Shown: positions 1 through 9,414, numbered from the stretch's first letter. The stretch: DNA of 64,000 bases from Sphingobacterium sp. GVS05A (GCF_019969845.1 NZ_JAHXYR010000001.1:434001-498000); one strand, 5' to 3'. Notes: generated by a model not told the origin, from the sequence alone. Program-made: numbers and translations.

Positions 1-191
1 TGAAATTGGGAGTTTATCCCAATAACTAGTCCGATAATGATTAAAATCATTTGCCAGCCAAATAACCAGCCCGGAAACCAGTCTCCTAAATTTAGATTAT
101 GTAATAATAGGAATATACCTATAATAATCACAATCGCTCCTACGATATTGCGGCTGTTATTGCTGTTTGGTATGATGGGTTCTTTTTCCAT
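1..191 (-). CDS. Small membrane protein, LiaF/DUF5668 transmembrane-like, 3' end outside window
   Basis: The first 63 codons can be read leftward from an ATG at 191; the gene runs off the left edge. After a polar start (MEKEPIIPNSNNSRN) there are two hydrophobic stretches separated by a tryptophan/glycine turn (NLGDWFPGWLFGW). That pattern is typical of the N-terminal transmembrane region of LiaF-like and DUF5668 proteins, often found in small cell-envelope stress operons. A TATCTTTG box lies upstream on the same strand at 220-213. The family call rests on the membrane pattern only, because the C-terminal part is missing. Confidence 0.6.
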   Translation of the reverse strand, partial: MEKEPIIPNSNNSRNIVGAIVIIIGIFLLLHNLNLGDWFPGWLFGWQMILIIIGLVIGINSQF

Positions 192-212
192 AATGTTTTA
201 CTATTTATGACT

Positions 213-220
213 CAAAGATA
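213..220 (-). promoter_or_regulatory. Candidate -7 box (TATCTTTG)
   Basis: TATCTTTG matches the Bacteroidota TAnnTTTG element and lies 21 bases before the ATG at 191. No clear TTTG -33 element sits at 19-20 bases spacing, so this is a partial match. Confidence 0.4.
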
Positions 221-454
221 GAGGCACAAATAAACTATACATATTCGCTTTAGGTAATACAACTTATATTTTCGGTAAATGTACTGATTTCGTCGGTAAA
301 AAATCTTGTTGTTTAATTTTTATCGGCTGTCGATGGAATGAATATGCCATTTTTACGGTTTATTGTCTTTTTTTTTAATATTATTTGGTGTATTAAAATG
401 AATTATTATATATTTATCAAAGATTAAGATTACTTTAAACTTAAATAACAACCA

Positions 455-790
455 ATGGGAGATTTTGAAAACAAAGAGCGTGAAGAGGTTTTTTCAAAAA
501 AGGTGAGAGCAGGTAAGCGAACTTATTTTTTTGATGTAAAAGCAACTCGATCGAACGATTACTACATTACTATCACAGAAAGCAAGAAGCGCTTTGAGGA
601 TGGCCAGTTTATTAAGCATAAGATTTTCTTATATAAAGAAGATTTTGAAAAGTTTGCGGAGGGTTTGACAGATGTTGTAAATTACATCAAGTCTAATCAG
701 GAAGTAATCGAAAAACGTTATGAGCCTAACTTTGACGATGCGTATGCTGAAGAAGCAGATAGTCGTTCAAAAGATGATTTTTCGTTCTAA
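455..790 (+). CDS. DUF3276 / PUR-alpha-like nucleic-acid-binding protein
   Basis: A 111-residue protein matching the bacterial PUR-domain family (DUF3276), related to Borrelia BpuR and eukaryotic Pur-alpha, which bind single-stranded DNA or RNA. Residues about 10-90 alternate basic beta strands (KVRAGKRTYFFDVKATRSND) with a helix (YKEDFEKFAEGLTDVVNYIK), as in one PUR repeat. The tail is acidic and probably disordered. It is a single-gene unit closed by a hairpin terminator at 828-853. Its role in Bacteroidota is not well defined; nucleic-acid binding is inferred from the fold. Confidence 0.85.
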   Translation: MGDFENKEREEVFSKKVRAGKRTYFFDVKATRSNDYYITITESKKRFEDGQFIKHKIFLYKEDFEKFAEGLTDVVNYIKSNQEVIEKRYEPNFDDAYAEEADSRSKDDFSF

Positions 791-827
791 CGTACCCAGG
801 ATGAAATCTCAATGAAAAAAAAGAAAT

Positions 828-853
828 AAAGCCACTCGCGTGGCTTTTTTTAT
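828..853 (+). terminator. Intrinsic terminator
   Basis: AAAGCCAC and GTGGCTTT form an 8-bp stem around the loop TCGC, followed by a T run. It ends the DUF3276 gene. Confidence 0.85.
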
Positions 854-916
854 TCGGACTTTCCTTAGTTCTTGGTTTTATGATCGCTTCATGATTGCTT
901 CGCAATAACGAGGATC

Positions 917-1756
917 TTATATACTGGCTAAAAATTCATTCAACACCCTATTGAACTTTTCGGGTTCCTCAAGATTCGGCAGATGCCCTGATTCTTCAAA
1001 TTCCATAAATCTAACATCAGGGATATTTTCGATAAGAATGCTCGTCTGCTCTTCGCTCATCAATTTATCGTGTTTGCCTTTAATGACTAGTGTGGGGATA
1101 ATAATCGTTTTCAGGGAATGTGTCGTGTCTGTCCGGGAAGCCAGGGCAAGTTGTGTTGAACATATACTGGAAAGCTCATTTCTACGGATACAGCTTTTGA
1201 TGAGTTCGACGGCTTCAGGATTTTCCCGGATTGTTTTTTCATAGAACACATTTTCTGTAAAACCGATAGCAAATGGTCTTCGGCCATATTTAAGCAATGC
1301 CTGTATGGAATCAAATCGCTTTTGTTTGCCTTTATTATCATCAGCAAGGGAGTTAGTGTCACATAAAATCAAACCGGCGAGCTGCTGGCCGATCAACTCA
1401 TAAGTACGCAAGGCGATATAACCACCCATGGAGATGCCACAGAGCACGATATGATTGAGATCCAATTTCCGGATAAATTCAACAAGATCTTTTGCAAACA
1501 CATCGACGGAAAAGAAACCATGTCCATTTGTACTGAGGCCATGTCCTCTGACATCCAAGGCAATCCCTGTATATTCCTCGTCAAGATCTAACAATTGTTG
1601 TTTCCAGGTATTCTTATTGAAAGGGAACCCATGGATAAATAACGCGGTTTTAGGGGCAGGGTATGTTGTGCTAGGGCGGATATAATAGGAGATGCTGATA
1701 TCTCCAATGCGGATTTTGCTGAGTTTTAATTCTCTTTTGCTCATGAATAATAACAT
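917..1756 (-). CDS. Alpha/beta hydrolase
   Basis: A 279-residue alpha/beta-hydrolase fold protein. The oxyanion motif HGF is at 42-44, the nucleophile elbow G-I-S-M-G is centred on Ser109, and the triad is completed by Asp230 (GKHDKL) and His258 (ESGHLP). This organisation is shared by esterases, 3-oxoadipate enol-lactonases and haloperoxidase-like enzymes, and the substrate cannot be told from the sequence. No signal peptide is seen, so it is probably cytoplasmic. An in-frame ATG four codons in (position 1744, MSKREL) is an equally good start. Confidence 0.85.
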   Translation of the reverse strand: MLLFMSKRELKLSKIRIGDISISYYIRPSTTYPAPKTALFIHGFPFNKNTWKQQLLDLDEEYTGIALDVRGHGLSTNGHGFFSVDVFAKDLVEFIRKLDLNHIVLCGISMGGYIALRTYELIGQQLAGLILCDTNSLADDNKGKQKRFDSIQALLKYGRRPFAIGFTENVFYEKTIRENPEAVELIKSCIRRNELSSICSTQLALASRTDTTHSLKTIIIPTLVIKGKHDKLMSEEQTSILIENIPDVRFMEFEESGHLPNLEEPEKFNRVLNEFLASI

Positions 1757-1855
1757 TTGTCAGTGTCTGAAAAAAAAAGTTGATATTTTAAATATAATAT
1801 TATCAACGAGATAAACGAAATGTTGTTTCATAAAGTTAAAAAAAGAGAAAAAATG

Positions 1856-1886
1856 TTTGTTAAATCGATAAATATATCGATATTTG
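1856..1886 (+). promoter_or_regulatory. Promoter of tRNA-Arg copies 1 and 2
   Basis: TTTG (1856-1859), a 19-base spacer and GATATTTG (1879-1886), one base off the Bacteroidota consensus TAnnTTTG. It lies 44 bases before the first tRNA-Arg. Confidence 0.6.
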
Positions 1887-1930
1887 CATCACCAAAACGG
1901 AAAAGGATACGGATTTGTTTTGGTTGCCCA

Positions 1931-2004
1931 GCGCACCTAGCTCAATTGGATAGAGCATCTGACTACGGATCAGAAGGTTAGGGGTTCGACTCCCTTGGCG
2001 CGCA
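1931..2004 (+). tRNA. tRNA-Arg (anticodon ACG), copy 1
   Basis: A 74-base cloverleaf. D arm GCTC/GAGC, anticodon arm TCTGA-CTACGGA-TCAGA with anticodon ACG (wobble A, expected to become inosine), T loop TTCGACT, discriminator A; CCA is not encoded. The acceptor stem GCGCACC/GGCGCGC has an A-C mismatch at the fifth pair, unlike the two copies downstream. It is probably still functional but is the most divergent copy. Confidence 0.88.
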
Positions 2005-2035
2005 CAATATACAGTTTCTGTATTATTAAAAAGAG

Positions 2036-2109
<74 letters not shown>

Positions 2110-2110
2110 C

Positions 2111-2141
2111 AAAAAGCCAATCTTGAAGATTGGCTTTTTTT
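2111..2141 (+). terminator. Intrinsic terminator after tRNA-Arg copy 2
   Basis: AAAAAGCCAATCT and AGATTGGCTTTTT form a near-perfect hairpin ending in a T run, directly after the second tRNA. Confidence 0.88.
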
Positions 2142-2204
2142 ATAAAAGAAGGTGAAGTACGCGTAGTATATTTAGGTGTGTGGAAACTTCTTTTTGAAAA
2201 AAAA

Positions 2205-2235
2205 TTTGTAAAAAAATGAATTCTGACTATATTTG
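2205..2235 (+). promoter_or_regulatory. Promoter of tRNA-Arg copy 3
   Basis: TTTG (2205-2208), a 19-base spacer and TATATTTG (2228-2235) match the Bacteroidota housekeeping promoter exactly. The tRNA starts 46 bases downstream. Confidence 0.75.
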
Positions 2236-2281
2236 CGTCACCAAAACAAATGGGACAGAGTTCTAAACGTAATGGTTTACT

Positions 2282-2355
2282 GCGCTCCTAGCTCAATTGG
2301 ATAGAGCATCTGACTACGGATCAGAAGGTTAGGGGTTCGACTCCCTTGGAGCGCA
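2282..2355 (+). tRNA. tRNA-Arg (anticodon ACG), copy 3
   Basis: The same body as copies 1 and 2 with a perfect acceptor stem GCGCTCC/GGAGCGC and discriminator A; no encoded CCA. It has its own promoter (2205-2235) and terminator (2362-2400), so it is transcribed separately from the first two copies. Confidence 0.95.
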
Positions 2356-2361
2356 CGACTG

Positions 2362-2400
2362 AAAAGCCTAGTCATCATCTGTGATTAGGCTTTTATTTTT
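2362..2400 (+). terminator. Intrinsic terminator after tRNA-Arg copy 3
   Basis: AAAAGCCTA (2362-2370) pairs with TAGGCTTTT (2386-2394), followed by an AT-rich T run. Confidence 0.8.
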
Positions 2401-2429
2401 TAACTCGTTTTAATTTCTTAAATAAAACT

Positions 2430-2999
2430 ATGCTAAACCTTGTAATATTTGGCCCTCCGGGTGCAGGTAAGGGAACTCAATCTGCAAAGCTTATTGAAAA
2501 ATATCAATTGATTCATATTTCAACTGGTGATATTTTTAGAGCACATATTAAAGGTCAAACGCCACTTGGTCAACAAGTAAGCCAGATTATTGCTGAGGGA
2601 AATTTAGTGCCAGATTCGATTACGATAGCAATGCTGGAAGAGGAAGTGAAAAAGAATCCTGAAGCAAAAGGATTTATTTTTGACGGATTCCCACGTACTG
2701 TTGCTCAAGCTGAGGCATTGGATGCTTTTTTGGAAGGTATCAACACATCAATCTCAGTTGTAATCGCACTGGATGTAAATGAAGATGAACTGAAAGCGCG
2801 GATCGCTAAACGTAGAGAGATCTCTGGCCGTTCAGATGACGATGCTGATAAATTGGTGAAACGCATTGATGAATATTTTACAAAAACAATTCATGTGTTG
2901 CCTTATTACGAAGCGCAAGGTAAATTGTCCAAGGTAGATGGTATTGGCGATATTGATACAATCTTCAAAAACCTAACGGATATTATCGATAATTATTAA
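2430..2999 (+). CDS. adk: Adenylate kinase
   Basis: Catalyses ATP + AMP = 2 ADP in the cytoplasm. The 189-residue protein has the P-loop GPPGAGKGT at 8-16, the NMP-binding segment beginning STGDIFRAH, the DGFPRT motif, and RREISGRSDD at the short LID region. It is the short-LID form without zinc cysteines, as usual in Bacteroidota. It probably forms a transcription unit with obgE 39 bases downstream, closed by the palindromic terminator at 4051-4097. Confidence 0.97.
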   Translation: MLNLVIFGPPGAGKGTQSAKLIEKYQLIHISTGDIFRAHIKGQTPLGQQVSQIIAEGNLVPDSITIAMLEEEVKKNPEAKGFIFDGFPRTVAQAEALDAFLEGINTSISVVIALDVNEDELKARIAKRREISGRSDDDADKLVKRIDEYFTKTIHVLPYYEAQGKLSKVDGIGDIDTIFKNLTDIIDNY

Positions 3000-3038
3000 T
3001 TGAAATAAATACTTTTTTTAGACTGTAATACATTGTAA

Positions 3039-4037
3039 ATGGCGCAAGGATCGAATTTTGTTGATTATGTGAAAGTGTGTTGTCGTTCGGGACATGGTGG
3101 GGCAGGTTCGGCTCATTTGCATCGTGACAAGCACACAGCTACGGGAGGACCTGATGGTGGTGATGGCGGCCGTGGAGGACATATTATCCTAAAAGGAACG
3201 ACTAATATTTGGACATTACTCCATCTAAAGTACCGTAAACATATCATTGCCTCCAATGGTGAATCTGGTGGTAGTTCGCTACGGACAGGTGCCACTGGTC
3301 ATGATGAAATATTGGAGGTGCCGCTGGGTACCATTGCCAAGGATGCGGAGACCGGCGAGGTGTTGTTTGATATTACCGAAGATGGTGAGACCAAGATCTT
3401 GGTTCCGGGAGGAAAAGGTGGTTTAGGTAACTGGCATTTTAAGTCGCCTACAAAACAGACGCCTCGATTTTCGCAACCGGGGATGCCAGGCAAAGAGCAA
3501 TGGATGATTCTCGAACTTAAGGTACTGGCAGACGTTGGTCTGGTAGGTTTTCCGAATGCAGGTAAATCAACCTTGTTGTCTGTAGTCTCAGCAGCAAAAC
3601 CTGAAATTGCTAATTATCCATTTACCACATTGGTACCTAATCTCGGTATGGTGAGTTATCGCGATAATCGCTCGTTTGTGATGGCCGATATTCCGGGGAT
3701 CATTGAGGGCGCTTCAGAAGGAAAGGGACTCGGTTATCGTTTCTTAAGACACATTGAACGAAATTCAGTATTGTTATTTATGGTGCCTGCTGATACAGAT
3801 CGCACGATAGCAGAAGAATATGGTATTTTGTTGAATGAATTAACAGCATATAATCCTGAACTAGCGGATAAACCCAAGTTATTAGCGATTACAAAGTCTG
3901 ATATGCTTGATGATGAACTTGAGAAGGAAATGGAACAACAGCTTCCTGAGGGGCTTCCACATATTTTCATCTCATCCGTCAGCGGTAAAAATATTCTGCC
4001 ATTGAAAGATATGATCTGGAAAGCAATAAACTCTTAA
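3039..4037 (+). CDS. obgE: GTPase Obg (ribosome assembly)
   Basis: Obg is a ribosome-associated GTPase needed for 50S assembly and stress control. The glycine-rich N-terminal Obg fold occupies about 1-160 (repeated G-G-x motifs such as [12 protein letters not shown]). The G domain starts with GFPNAGKST at 170-178, continues with [16 protein letters not shown], and has the TKSD guanine-specificity motif. The protein ends after the G domain (332 residues) and lacks the variable C-terminal OCT domain of the longer homologues. It follows adk. Confidence 0.96.
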   Translation: MAQGSNFVDYVKVCCRSGHGGAGSAHLHRDKHTATGGPDGGDGGRGGHIILKGTTNIWTLLHLKYRKHIIASNGESGGSSLRTGATGHDEILEVPLGTIAKDAETGEVLFDITEDGETKILVPGGKGGLGNWHFKSPTKQTPRFSQPGMPGKEQWMILELKVLADVGLVGFPNAGKSTLLSVVSAAKPEIANYPFTTLVPNLGMVSYRDNRSFVMADIPGIIEGASEGKGLGYRFLRHIERNSVLLFMVPADTDRTIAEEYGILLNELTAYNPELADKPKLLAITKSDMLDDELEKEMEQQLPEGLPHIFISSVSGKNILPLKDMIWKAINS

Positions 4038-4050
4038 TAGTTGAAAAAAT

Positions 4051-4097
4051 ATAAACAGGAAAGGCGCTTCATGTCATGAGGCGCCTTTCCTGTTTAT
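4051..4097. terminator. Bidirectional-type terminator, 17-bp perfect stem
   Basis: The arms 4051-4067 and 4081-4097 are exact reverse complements. The loop contains a further CAT/ATG pair. It ends the adk-obgE unit; one of several unusually long palindromic terminators here. Confidence 0.88.
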
Positions 4098-4583
4098 ATT
4101 AATTGCGGTTCCCCCCATTTTCGGTATGATTCCATTTTTGATGATTGCTACAATTAGCTGATTATAACTAATTAAGATAAACATTAAAGCTGACACATCC
4201 AAATACCAACTTATGTCTAATCACAATTTTCAATCAATTTTTATTCAGTGCTTATTCAATGATTATTCAGTTTGTACTGGGTAATCACTGAACAAGCACT
4301 GAACAAACACTGAATAAGCAATGTCAAAATGCCGAATTTGATCACTTATTGCTCGGAATTTGCTGCCGCTAAAAATTAAAGGAAAAAAAGGGGAGAGGTT
4401 GTGCTTAAGTAACAAATAGATCGCTGTTGTGCGGTATTAGATCATTTTGGGCTGAAGATGAACTAATGCGCATCCTAGTGGTCCAAAAAATGTATGTTTT
4501 TTAAGTTTTTTTATTAATTTCAACCTATTATTTAATCTCTGATGGAAGACTGGTTTTTAGTTCCATCACCAAACTAAATCTAA
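4098..4583. other. Gene-free interval containing a phased repeat
   Basis: No credible gene is seen on either strand. The outstanding element is the inverted/direct 11-bp repeat at 4241-4317 (separate entry). The rest is AT-rich sequence leading to the TM2 gene, without a clear promoter match. Confidence 0.6.
4241..4317. repeat. Inverted array of 11-bp units (TTATTCAGTGC / ACTGAACAAGC)
   Basis: The left arm has three consecutive 11-bp units (4241-4273), each beginning TTATTCA. The right arm (4287-4319) has three consecutive 11-bp units each beginning ACTGAA. The arms are reverse complements over about 31 bases with a few mismatches, so the RNA could form a long hairpin with a 15-base loop, and on DNA the units sit about one helical turn apart. 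No long T run follows. Confidence 0.85.
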
Positions 4584-4937
4584 ATGAAAACAGAAGACGA
4601 AAAATATTGTGTGGAATGTGGTCAGGTAATTAATGTCAAAGCAGAGGTCTGTCCTCTTTGCGGCGCGAAACAACCTATATTTTACACGAACCAACCTTTC
4701 CAACAGAGTCGTAGCATTCAGGATGATCGCTGGTTGCCTGCTTTGTTGTTTTGTTTCTTTCTGGGCCCCTTCGGTGGACATCGTTTCTATTTGGGACAGA
4801 TTGGAACAGCGGTTCTCCAATTGATTACTTTAGGCGGCTGTGGAATCTGGTCGCTTATAGATCTGATTATGATCATTGTTGGGAAATACAAGGATAAAAA
4901 TGGTCAATACATCAAAAGTCCGGTAAACAATAATTAA
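4584..4937 (+). CDS. TM2-domain membrane protein with zinc ribbon
   Basis: A 117-residue protein. The N-terminus has two C-x2-C pairs (YCVECG and VCPLCG, residues 9-26), a zinc-ribbon pattern. It is followed by a TM2 domain, two hydrophobic helices around the GPFGGHRFYLGQ motif. TM2 proteins are small inner-membrane proteins of unknown role. The last base of the stop codon is the first base of the next ATG (TAATG), which indicates translational coupling with the DUF2752 gene. Confidence 0.85.
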   Translation: MKTEDEKYCVECGQVINVKAEVCPLCGAKQPIFYTNQPFQQSRSIQDDRWLPALLFCFFLGPFGGHRFYLGQIGTAVLQLITLGGCGIWSLIDLIMIIVGKYKDKNGQYIKSPVNNN

Positions 4938-5248
4938 TGGCTTGGCTTGTGCTGAAATACCTGCGATTGCATTGGATTTATACCATTGTCATAGGGTATT
5001 TTGGCACCGCTATTGCATTGTACATGCTGTCGGATATTCATATCCTCATTCCTTGTCTCTGGAAGGCAATTACAGGATATGAATGTCCCGGTTGCGGACT
5101 GACGACCGCATTTGTGGCGCTGCTTCGAATGCAATGGGCCTACGCCTGGTCTGCAAATCCGATGATTTATGTACTCGTTCCTGCATTCATCTTTTTGATT
5201 TTAAGAGACTTTTGGCGTTTTAGACATACGCAAACAGATTTCAGATAA
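4937..5248 (+). CDS. DUF2752 membrane protein
   Basis: A 103-residue protein with three hydrophobic segments and the hallmark motif YECPGCGLTTA (about residues 48-58) of DUF2752. Function is unknown; the family often sits beside TM2 proteins, as here, where the two genes overlap by one base. The cysteine pair may bind a metal or form a disulfide. Confidence 0.85.
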   Translation: MAWLVLKYLRLHWIYTIVIGYFGTAIALYMLSDIHILIPCLWKAITGYECPGCGLTTAFVALLRMQWAYAWSANPMIYVLVPAFIFLILRDFWRFRHTQTDFR

Positions 5249-5265
5249 AATAATTGAAAAATGTT

Positions 5266-5296
5266 TTTCACTTTTAACTGATATGTCGTAACTTTG
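5266..5296 (+). promoter_or_regulatory. Promoter of the carA leader
   Basis: TAACTTTG (5289-5296) is an exact TAnnTTTG -7 element. A weaker TTTC stands 19 bases upstream in the -33 position. The expected start of transcription is about 5301-5304, essentially at the GTG of the short leader ORF. Confidence 0.65.
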
Positions 5297-5302
5297 TCTC
5301 CC

Positions 5303-5377
5303 GTGAAAATTAAAGTAGAGTCTTTATTGGTAGGTGCCTTAGGAAACGGTTTGTCAATCGTGGTAATGCATTGTTAA
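5303..5377 (+). CDS. Putative 24-codon leader peptide upstream of carA
   Basis: An uninterrupted reading frame of 24 codons starts with GTG at 5303, right where transcription from the TAACTTTG box should begin, and stops with TAA at 5375-5377. The peptide would begin MKIKVESLLVG and end IVVMHC. The stop lies 10 bases before the terminator stem at 5388, so a ribosome at the stop would cover the left arm. This is the geometry of a translation-sensing attenuator. There are no arginine codons, so it is not a simple arginine sensor. Coding status is inferred from position only. Confidence 0.45.
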   Translation: MKIKVESLLVGALGNGLSIVVMHC

Positions 5378-5387
5378 TTAATATTTT

Positions 5388-5410
5388 AGCCCATTTGAGG
5401 GCTTTTTTTA
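5388..5410 (+). terminator. Leader terminator upstream of carA
   Basis: AGCCC (5388-5392), loop ATTTGA, GGGCT (5399-5403) and seven T residues. It lies between the promoter and carA, so it ends a transcript of about 110 bases unless it is bypassed. Confidence 0.75.
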
Positions 5411-5477
5411 TATCCAATAGGGAAGGCTTTAGGATTCAGAACAGAAGAGATACACATTTTATAATATTACATCGATA

Positions 5478-6578
5478 ATGACCAACTACAGCAAATTGCC
5501 TGCAATTTTAGTTTTAGAAGATGGTACAGTTTATCACGGTAAAGCCGCTGGTAAAATTGGTACGACTACTGGTGAGATCTGTTTTAATACAGGAACAACC
5601 GGTTATCAAGAGATTTTTACAGATCCATCTTATTTTGGACAAATCATGGTAACAACCAATGCACATATTGGTAACTATGGTATTGATGAGGATGACACCG
5701 AATCAAATCAAATTCAGATTGCGGGCTTGGTTTGTAAAAACTACAACATCAACTATAGCCGTAAAATGGCTGATGAGTCTATTCAAAGCTATTTTGAAGA
5801 AGGAAATTTGGTGGGTATTTCCGATGTGGATACACGTTCATTGGTAAGACATATCCGTGATAAAGGAGCCATGAATGCAATCATTTCTTCAGAAACGCTA
5901 GACGTTGAAGAATTAAAGAGCCAGTTGGCAAAAGTTCCTTCGATGGATGGTCTTGAGCTGTCTTCTAAGGTAACGACTGCCGAACCTTATTTCTTTGGGA
6001 ATGAAAATGCATCTTTACGTGTTGCAGTATTGGATTTGGGTATTAAGAAAAATATCCTGCGCAATTTTGAAGCACGTGACGTTTATACAAAGGTTTTCCC
6101 GGCTAAGACAACATTTGAGGAAATGGAAAAATGGAACCCTGACGGTTACTTTATTTCAAATGGTCCTGGTGATCCTGCTCCAATGGATTACGCTATCGAA
6201 ACTGTAAAATCTATTTTGAGTGCAAACAAGCCGATGTTTGGGATCTGTTTAGGCCACCAGATTTTAGCGTTAGCTAATGGCATCCGCACAAGTAAATTGC
6301 ATAATGGACACCGAGGTATCAATCACCCAGTCAAAAATATTATTGCTAACCGTTGTGAAATTACTTCACAAAACCATGGTTTTGGTGTCGTAGCAGAGGA
6401 TATCCAAAATTCGGAAAATGTTGAGATTACACACGTTAATTTGAACGACCAGTCTATCGAAGGTATCCGTATAAAAGGGCAAAAAGCATTCTCGGTGCAA
6501 TATCACCCTGAATCATCTCCAGGTCCACACGATTCACGTTACCTATTTGATGATTTCGTCGCAATGATCAAAAACTAA
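5478..6578 (+). CDS. carA: Carbamoyl-phosphate synthase small subunit
   Basis: The glutamine-hydrolysing subunit, feeding ammonia to CarB for carbamoyl phosphate, the precursor of pyrimidines and arginine. The 366-residue protein has the CarA N-terminal domain (about 1-145, with the GTTGYQEIFTDPS motif) and a class I glutamine amidotransferase domain (about 175-366) with Cys257 in GICLGHQ and the H-P-E triad residues in QYHPESSPGP. carB is not adjacent; the gene stands alone between its leader and the terminator at 6598-6626. Regulation by the upstream leader is inferred. Confidence 0.97.
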   Translation: MTNYSKLPAILVLEDGTVYHGKAAGKIGTTTGEICFNTGTTGYQEIFTDPSYFGQIMVTTNAHIGNYGIDEDDTESNQIQIAGLVCKNYNINYSRKMADESIQSYFEEGNLVGISDVDTRSLVRHIRDKGAMNAIISSETLDVEELKSQLAKVPSMDGLELSSKVTTAEPYFFGNENASLRVAVLDLGIKKNILRNFEARDVYTKVFPAKTTFEEMEKWNPDGYFISNGPGDPAPMDYAIETVKSILSANKPMFGICLGHQILALANGIRTSKLHNGHRGINHPVKNIIANRCEITSQNHGFGVVAEDIQNSENVEITHVNLNDQSIEGIRIKGQKAFSVQYHPESSPGPHDSRYLFDDFVAMIKN

Positions 6579-6597
6579 GCAAACGTAGTATATCATA

Positions 6598-6626
6598 AAA
6601 ACCCTCCCTATTGTGGAGGGTTTTTT
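6598..6626 (+). terminator. Intrinsic terminator after carA
   Basis: AAAACCCTCC (6598-6607) pairs with GGAGGGTTTT (6615-6624), ending in a T run. Confidence 0.9.
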
Positions 6627-6704
6627 ATGCTATTTGTTGAACCAATTATTCAGATTGGTCATATTTTATTCACAATAAATGACGGATTAAATACATTTTT
6701 TGTT

Positions 6705-6712
6705 ATATTTGG
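6705..6712 (+). promoter_or_regulatory. Candidate -7 box of eno (TATATTTG)
   Basis: TATATTTG matches TAnnTTTG exactly, 77 bases before the eno ATG. No convincing TTTG -33 element at the usual spacing. Confidence 0.5.
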
Positions 6713-6777
6713 TTGTGAGAAATGTCTGTAGATGAGAGTGTGTCTTATTTACACTAAGTAATGAAAATAAATTATAG

Positions 6778-8085
<1,308 letters not shown>

Positions 8086-8097
8086 GTTTACCCTATC

Positions 8098-8149
8098 ATG
8101 CTAAAAAAATAAGGCCTAATCTACAGATTGGGCCTTATTTTTTTAGCAT
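8098..8149. terminator. Bidirectional terminator between convergent genes, 19-bp perfect stem
   Basis: 8098-8116 and 8131-8149 are exact reverse complements with A and T tracts inside the arms, so it can work on both strands. It separates eno (+) from the lipoprotein gene at 8184 (-). Confidence 0.92.
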
Positions 8150-8183
8150 AATTTTATCCTGGAAAGAGCATAAGAATTACAGT

Positions 8184-8513
8184 TTAATGGATTGTATCCC
8201 TTCTACTTCGATCATGATCATGATTGTATTTATATATTCTGTTCCATTTCATGAGTACCTCATTTTTGAACCATAGCTGATACTCTTCATTATATGCATT
8301 TTCATAGGTTATCAATTCCATTATCGAGTTATCATTCAGGCGGTCTGCACCAGCGATTCTATATTGCTTCCCCATGGTATTGATCACTTCTTCTTTACTC
8401 ATGCCTAGTTGTATCTTTTTCATGTTTGAATCGGTTTTCATTATGGCCTGCTGGACACTGCATGAGAAGACGACCAGTAGGATAAATGAGAATGCTATAA
8501 ATATTTTTGTCAT
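8184..8513 (-). CDS. Small lipoprotein, BamE/SmpA-like
   Basis: A 109-residue protein with a lipoprotein signal peptide: hydrophobic residues 4-17 and lipobox VFSC with Cys18. The segment IQLGMSKEEVINTMGK (about residues 35-50) is the GMS-x-x-x-V-x-x-x-(L/M)G signature shared by BamE/SmpA/OmlA domains, which usually attach to outer-membrane complexes. The C-terminus is basic and histidine-rich. It is the last gene of a leftward run behind the DUF72 gene (13-base gap). Confidence 0.7.
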   Translation of the reverse strand: MTKIFIAFSFILLVVFSCSVQQAIMKTDSNMKKIQLGMSKEEVINTMGKQYRIAGADRLNDNSIMELITYENAYNEEYQLWFKNEVLMKWNRIYKYNHDHDRSRRDTIH

Positions 8514-8526
8514 AGATTTATATTAA

Positions 8527-9414
8527 TTAAAATAAGGTATTGCCGCTTGCTTTATTTGGATATTTAAGGTTCAAATCAAATGTTTCATTCATTTTCTTAA
8601 TAAAGTGGGTTGCCAGCAGGGGTGACTCAATTTCAACATTCTGATGGATGAAAAAATACAGTTTCTGTAATCCATTATCCCGCCAGAGTTTTAATACTTC
8701 TATCCAATTATCCAGACGCGCATAATCCGATGCATGGTTGGCACCGACATAACGGATAAAGGCGACAGGCGTAGTCAGGCGCATATGTAACATATCTCTT
8801 CTGCCAGCCGTATCCACCAATACATTGGTTACACTGGTCTCCTCCAATAAGGTATAAAGTTCATTCGTTACTTCAGCTTTTGAGAACCAGTCCTTATTTC
8901 GGACTTCCAATGCTAAGGGAACATCTTTTGGCCAGTCGTGCAAAAATAATTTTAACCGCGCCATATCCTTTGGACTGTAGTTGTCATGCATTTGTAGAAA
9001 GACCATACCTAATTTTTCATCAAATCGAACAACAGCATCTGTAAACAGCTTGACTTTATCCGTTGCGTTAAGTAATCGACTAAAATGACTGATAGACTGG
9101 GGGACTTTTGGGAAGAATTTAAAATCTGCCGGAGTTTTCTTTTTCCAGGTTTCTACCTGCTCCATGCTCGGTGAATTATAGAACGTGGCATTCAGTTCGA
9201 TGCTGTTAAATTGATTGGCATAGTAAACAAGCTCGTCCTTTGTTCCTCTGGGATAAAAACCCTTTAAATCCTGTTTGTTCCATTTTGCACAGCCGACATA
9301 TACTTCAAAAGGTTCTTTATTTTTGAAATGCTGTAGGAGGGTTAAGGTCTCCTGAGATGTAGAAGGTAGTGTGAAGTCCACTTCTTCTGGATGATCTACT
9401 TGGCCAAATTTCAT
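8527..9414 (-). CDS. DUF72 family protein (YecE-like)
   Basis: A 295-residue TIM-barrel-type protein of the DUF72 (YecE) family. Diagnostic motifs are YVGCAKWNKQDLKGFYP near the start, NSIELNATFYNSP, and FFIHQN near the C-terminus. The biochemical function of the family is unknown. It begins one base after the upstream MFS gene ends (9416 to 9414), so the two are translated from one message. Confidence 0.88.
   Translation of the reverse strand: MKFGQVDHPEEVDFTLPSTSQETLTLLQHFKNKEPFEVYVGCAKWNKQDLKGFYPRGTKDELVYYANQFNSIELNATFYNSPSMEQVETWKKKTPADFKFFPKVPQSISHFSRLLNATDKVKLFTDAVVRFDEKLGMVFLQMHDNYSPKDMARLKLFLHDWPKDVPLALEVRNKDWFSKAEVTNELYTLLEETSVTNVLVDTAGRRDMLHMRLTTPVAFIRYVGANHASDYARLDNWIEVLKLWRDNGLQKLYFFIHQNVEIESPLLATHFIKKMNETFDLNLKYPNKASGNTLF

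Noticed and set aside
951..1685. Open frames in other phases of the alpha/beta hydrolase
   Set aside because: The minus-strand hydrolase has all its catalytic motifs; the others have none.
1931..2004. tRNA-Arg copy 1 as a pseudogene
   Set aside because: Only one acceptor mismatch; every other arm and the anticodon are intact, and it has a promoter.
4241..4317. CRISPR array
   Set aside because: Units are only 11 bp, contiguous without spacers and arranged as two inverted arms; no cas genes.
5303..5410. SRP RNA or another known small RNA before carA
   Set aside because: The conserved SRP loop signature (GGAA between the usual flanking pairs) is absent; no known riboswitch core was recognised.
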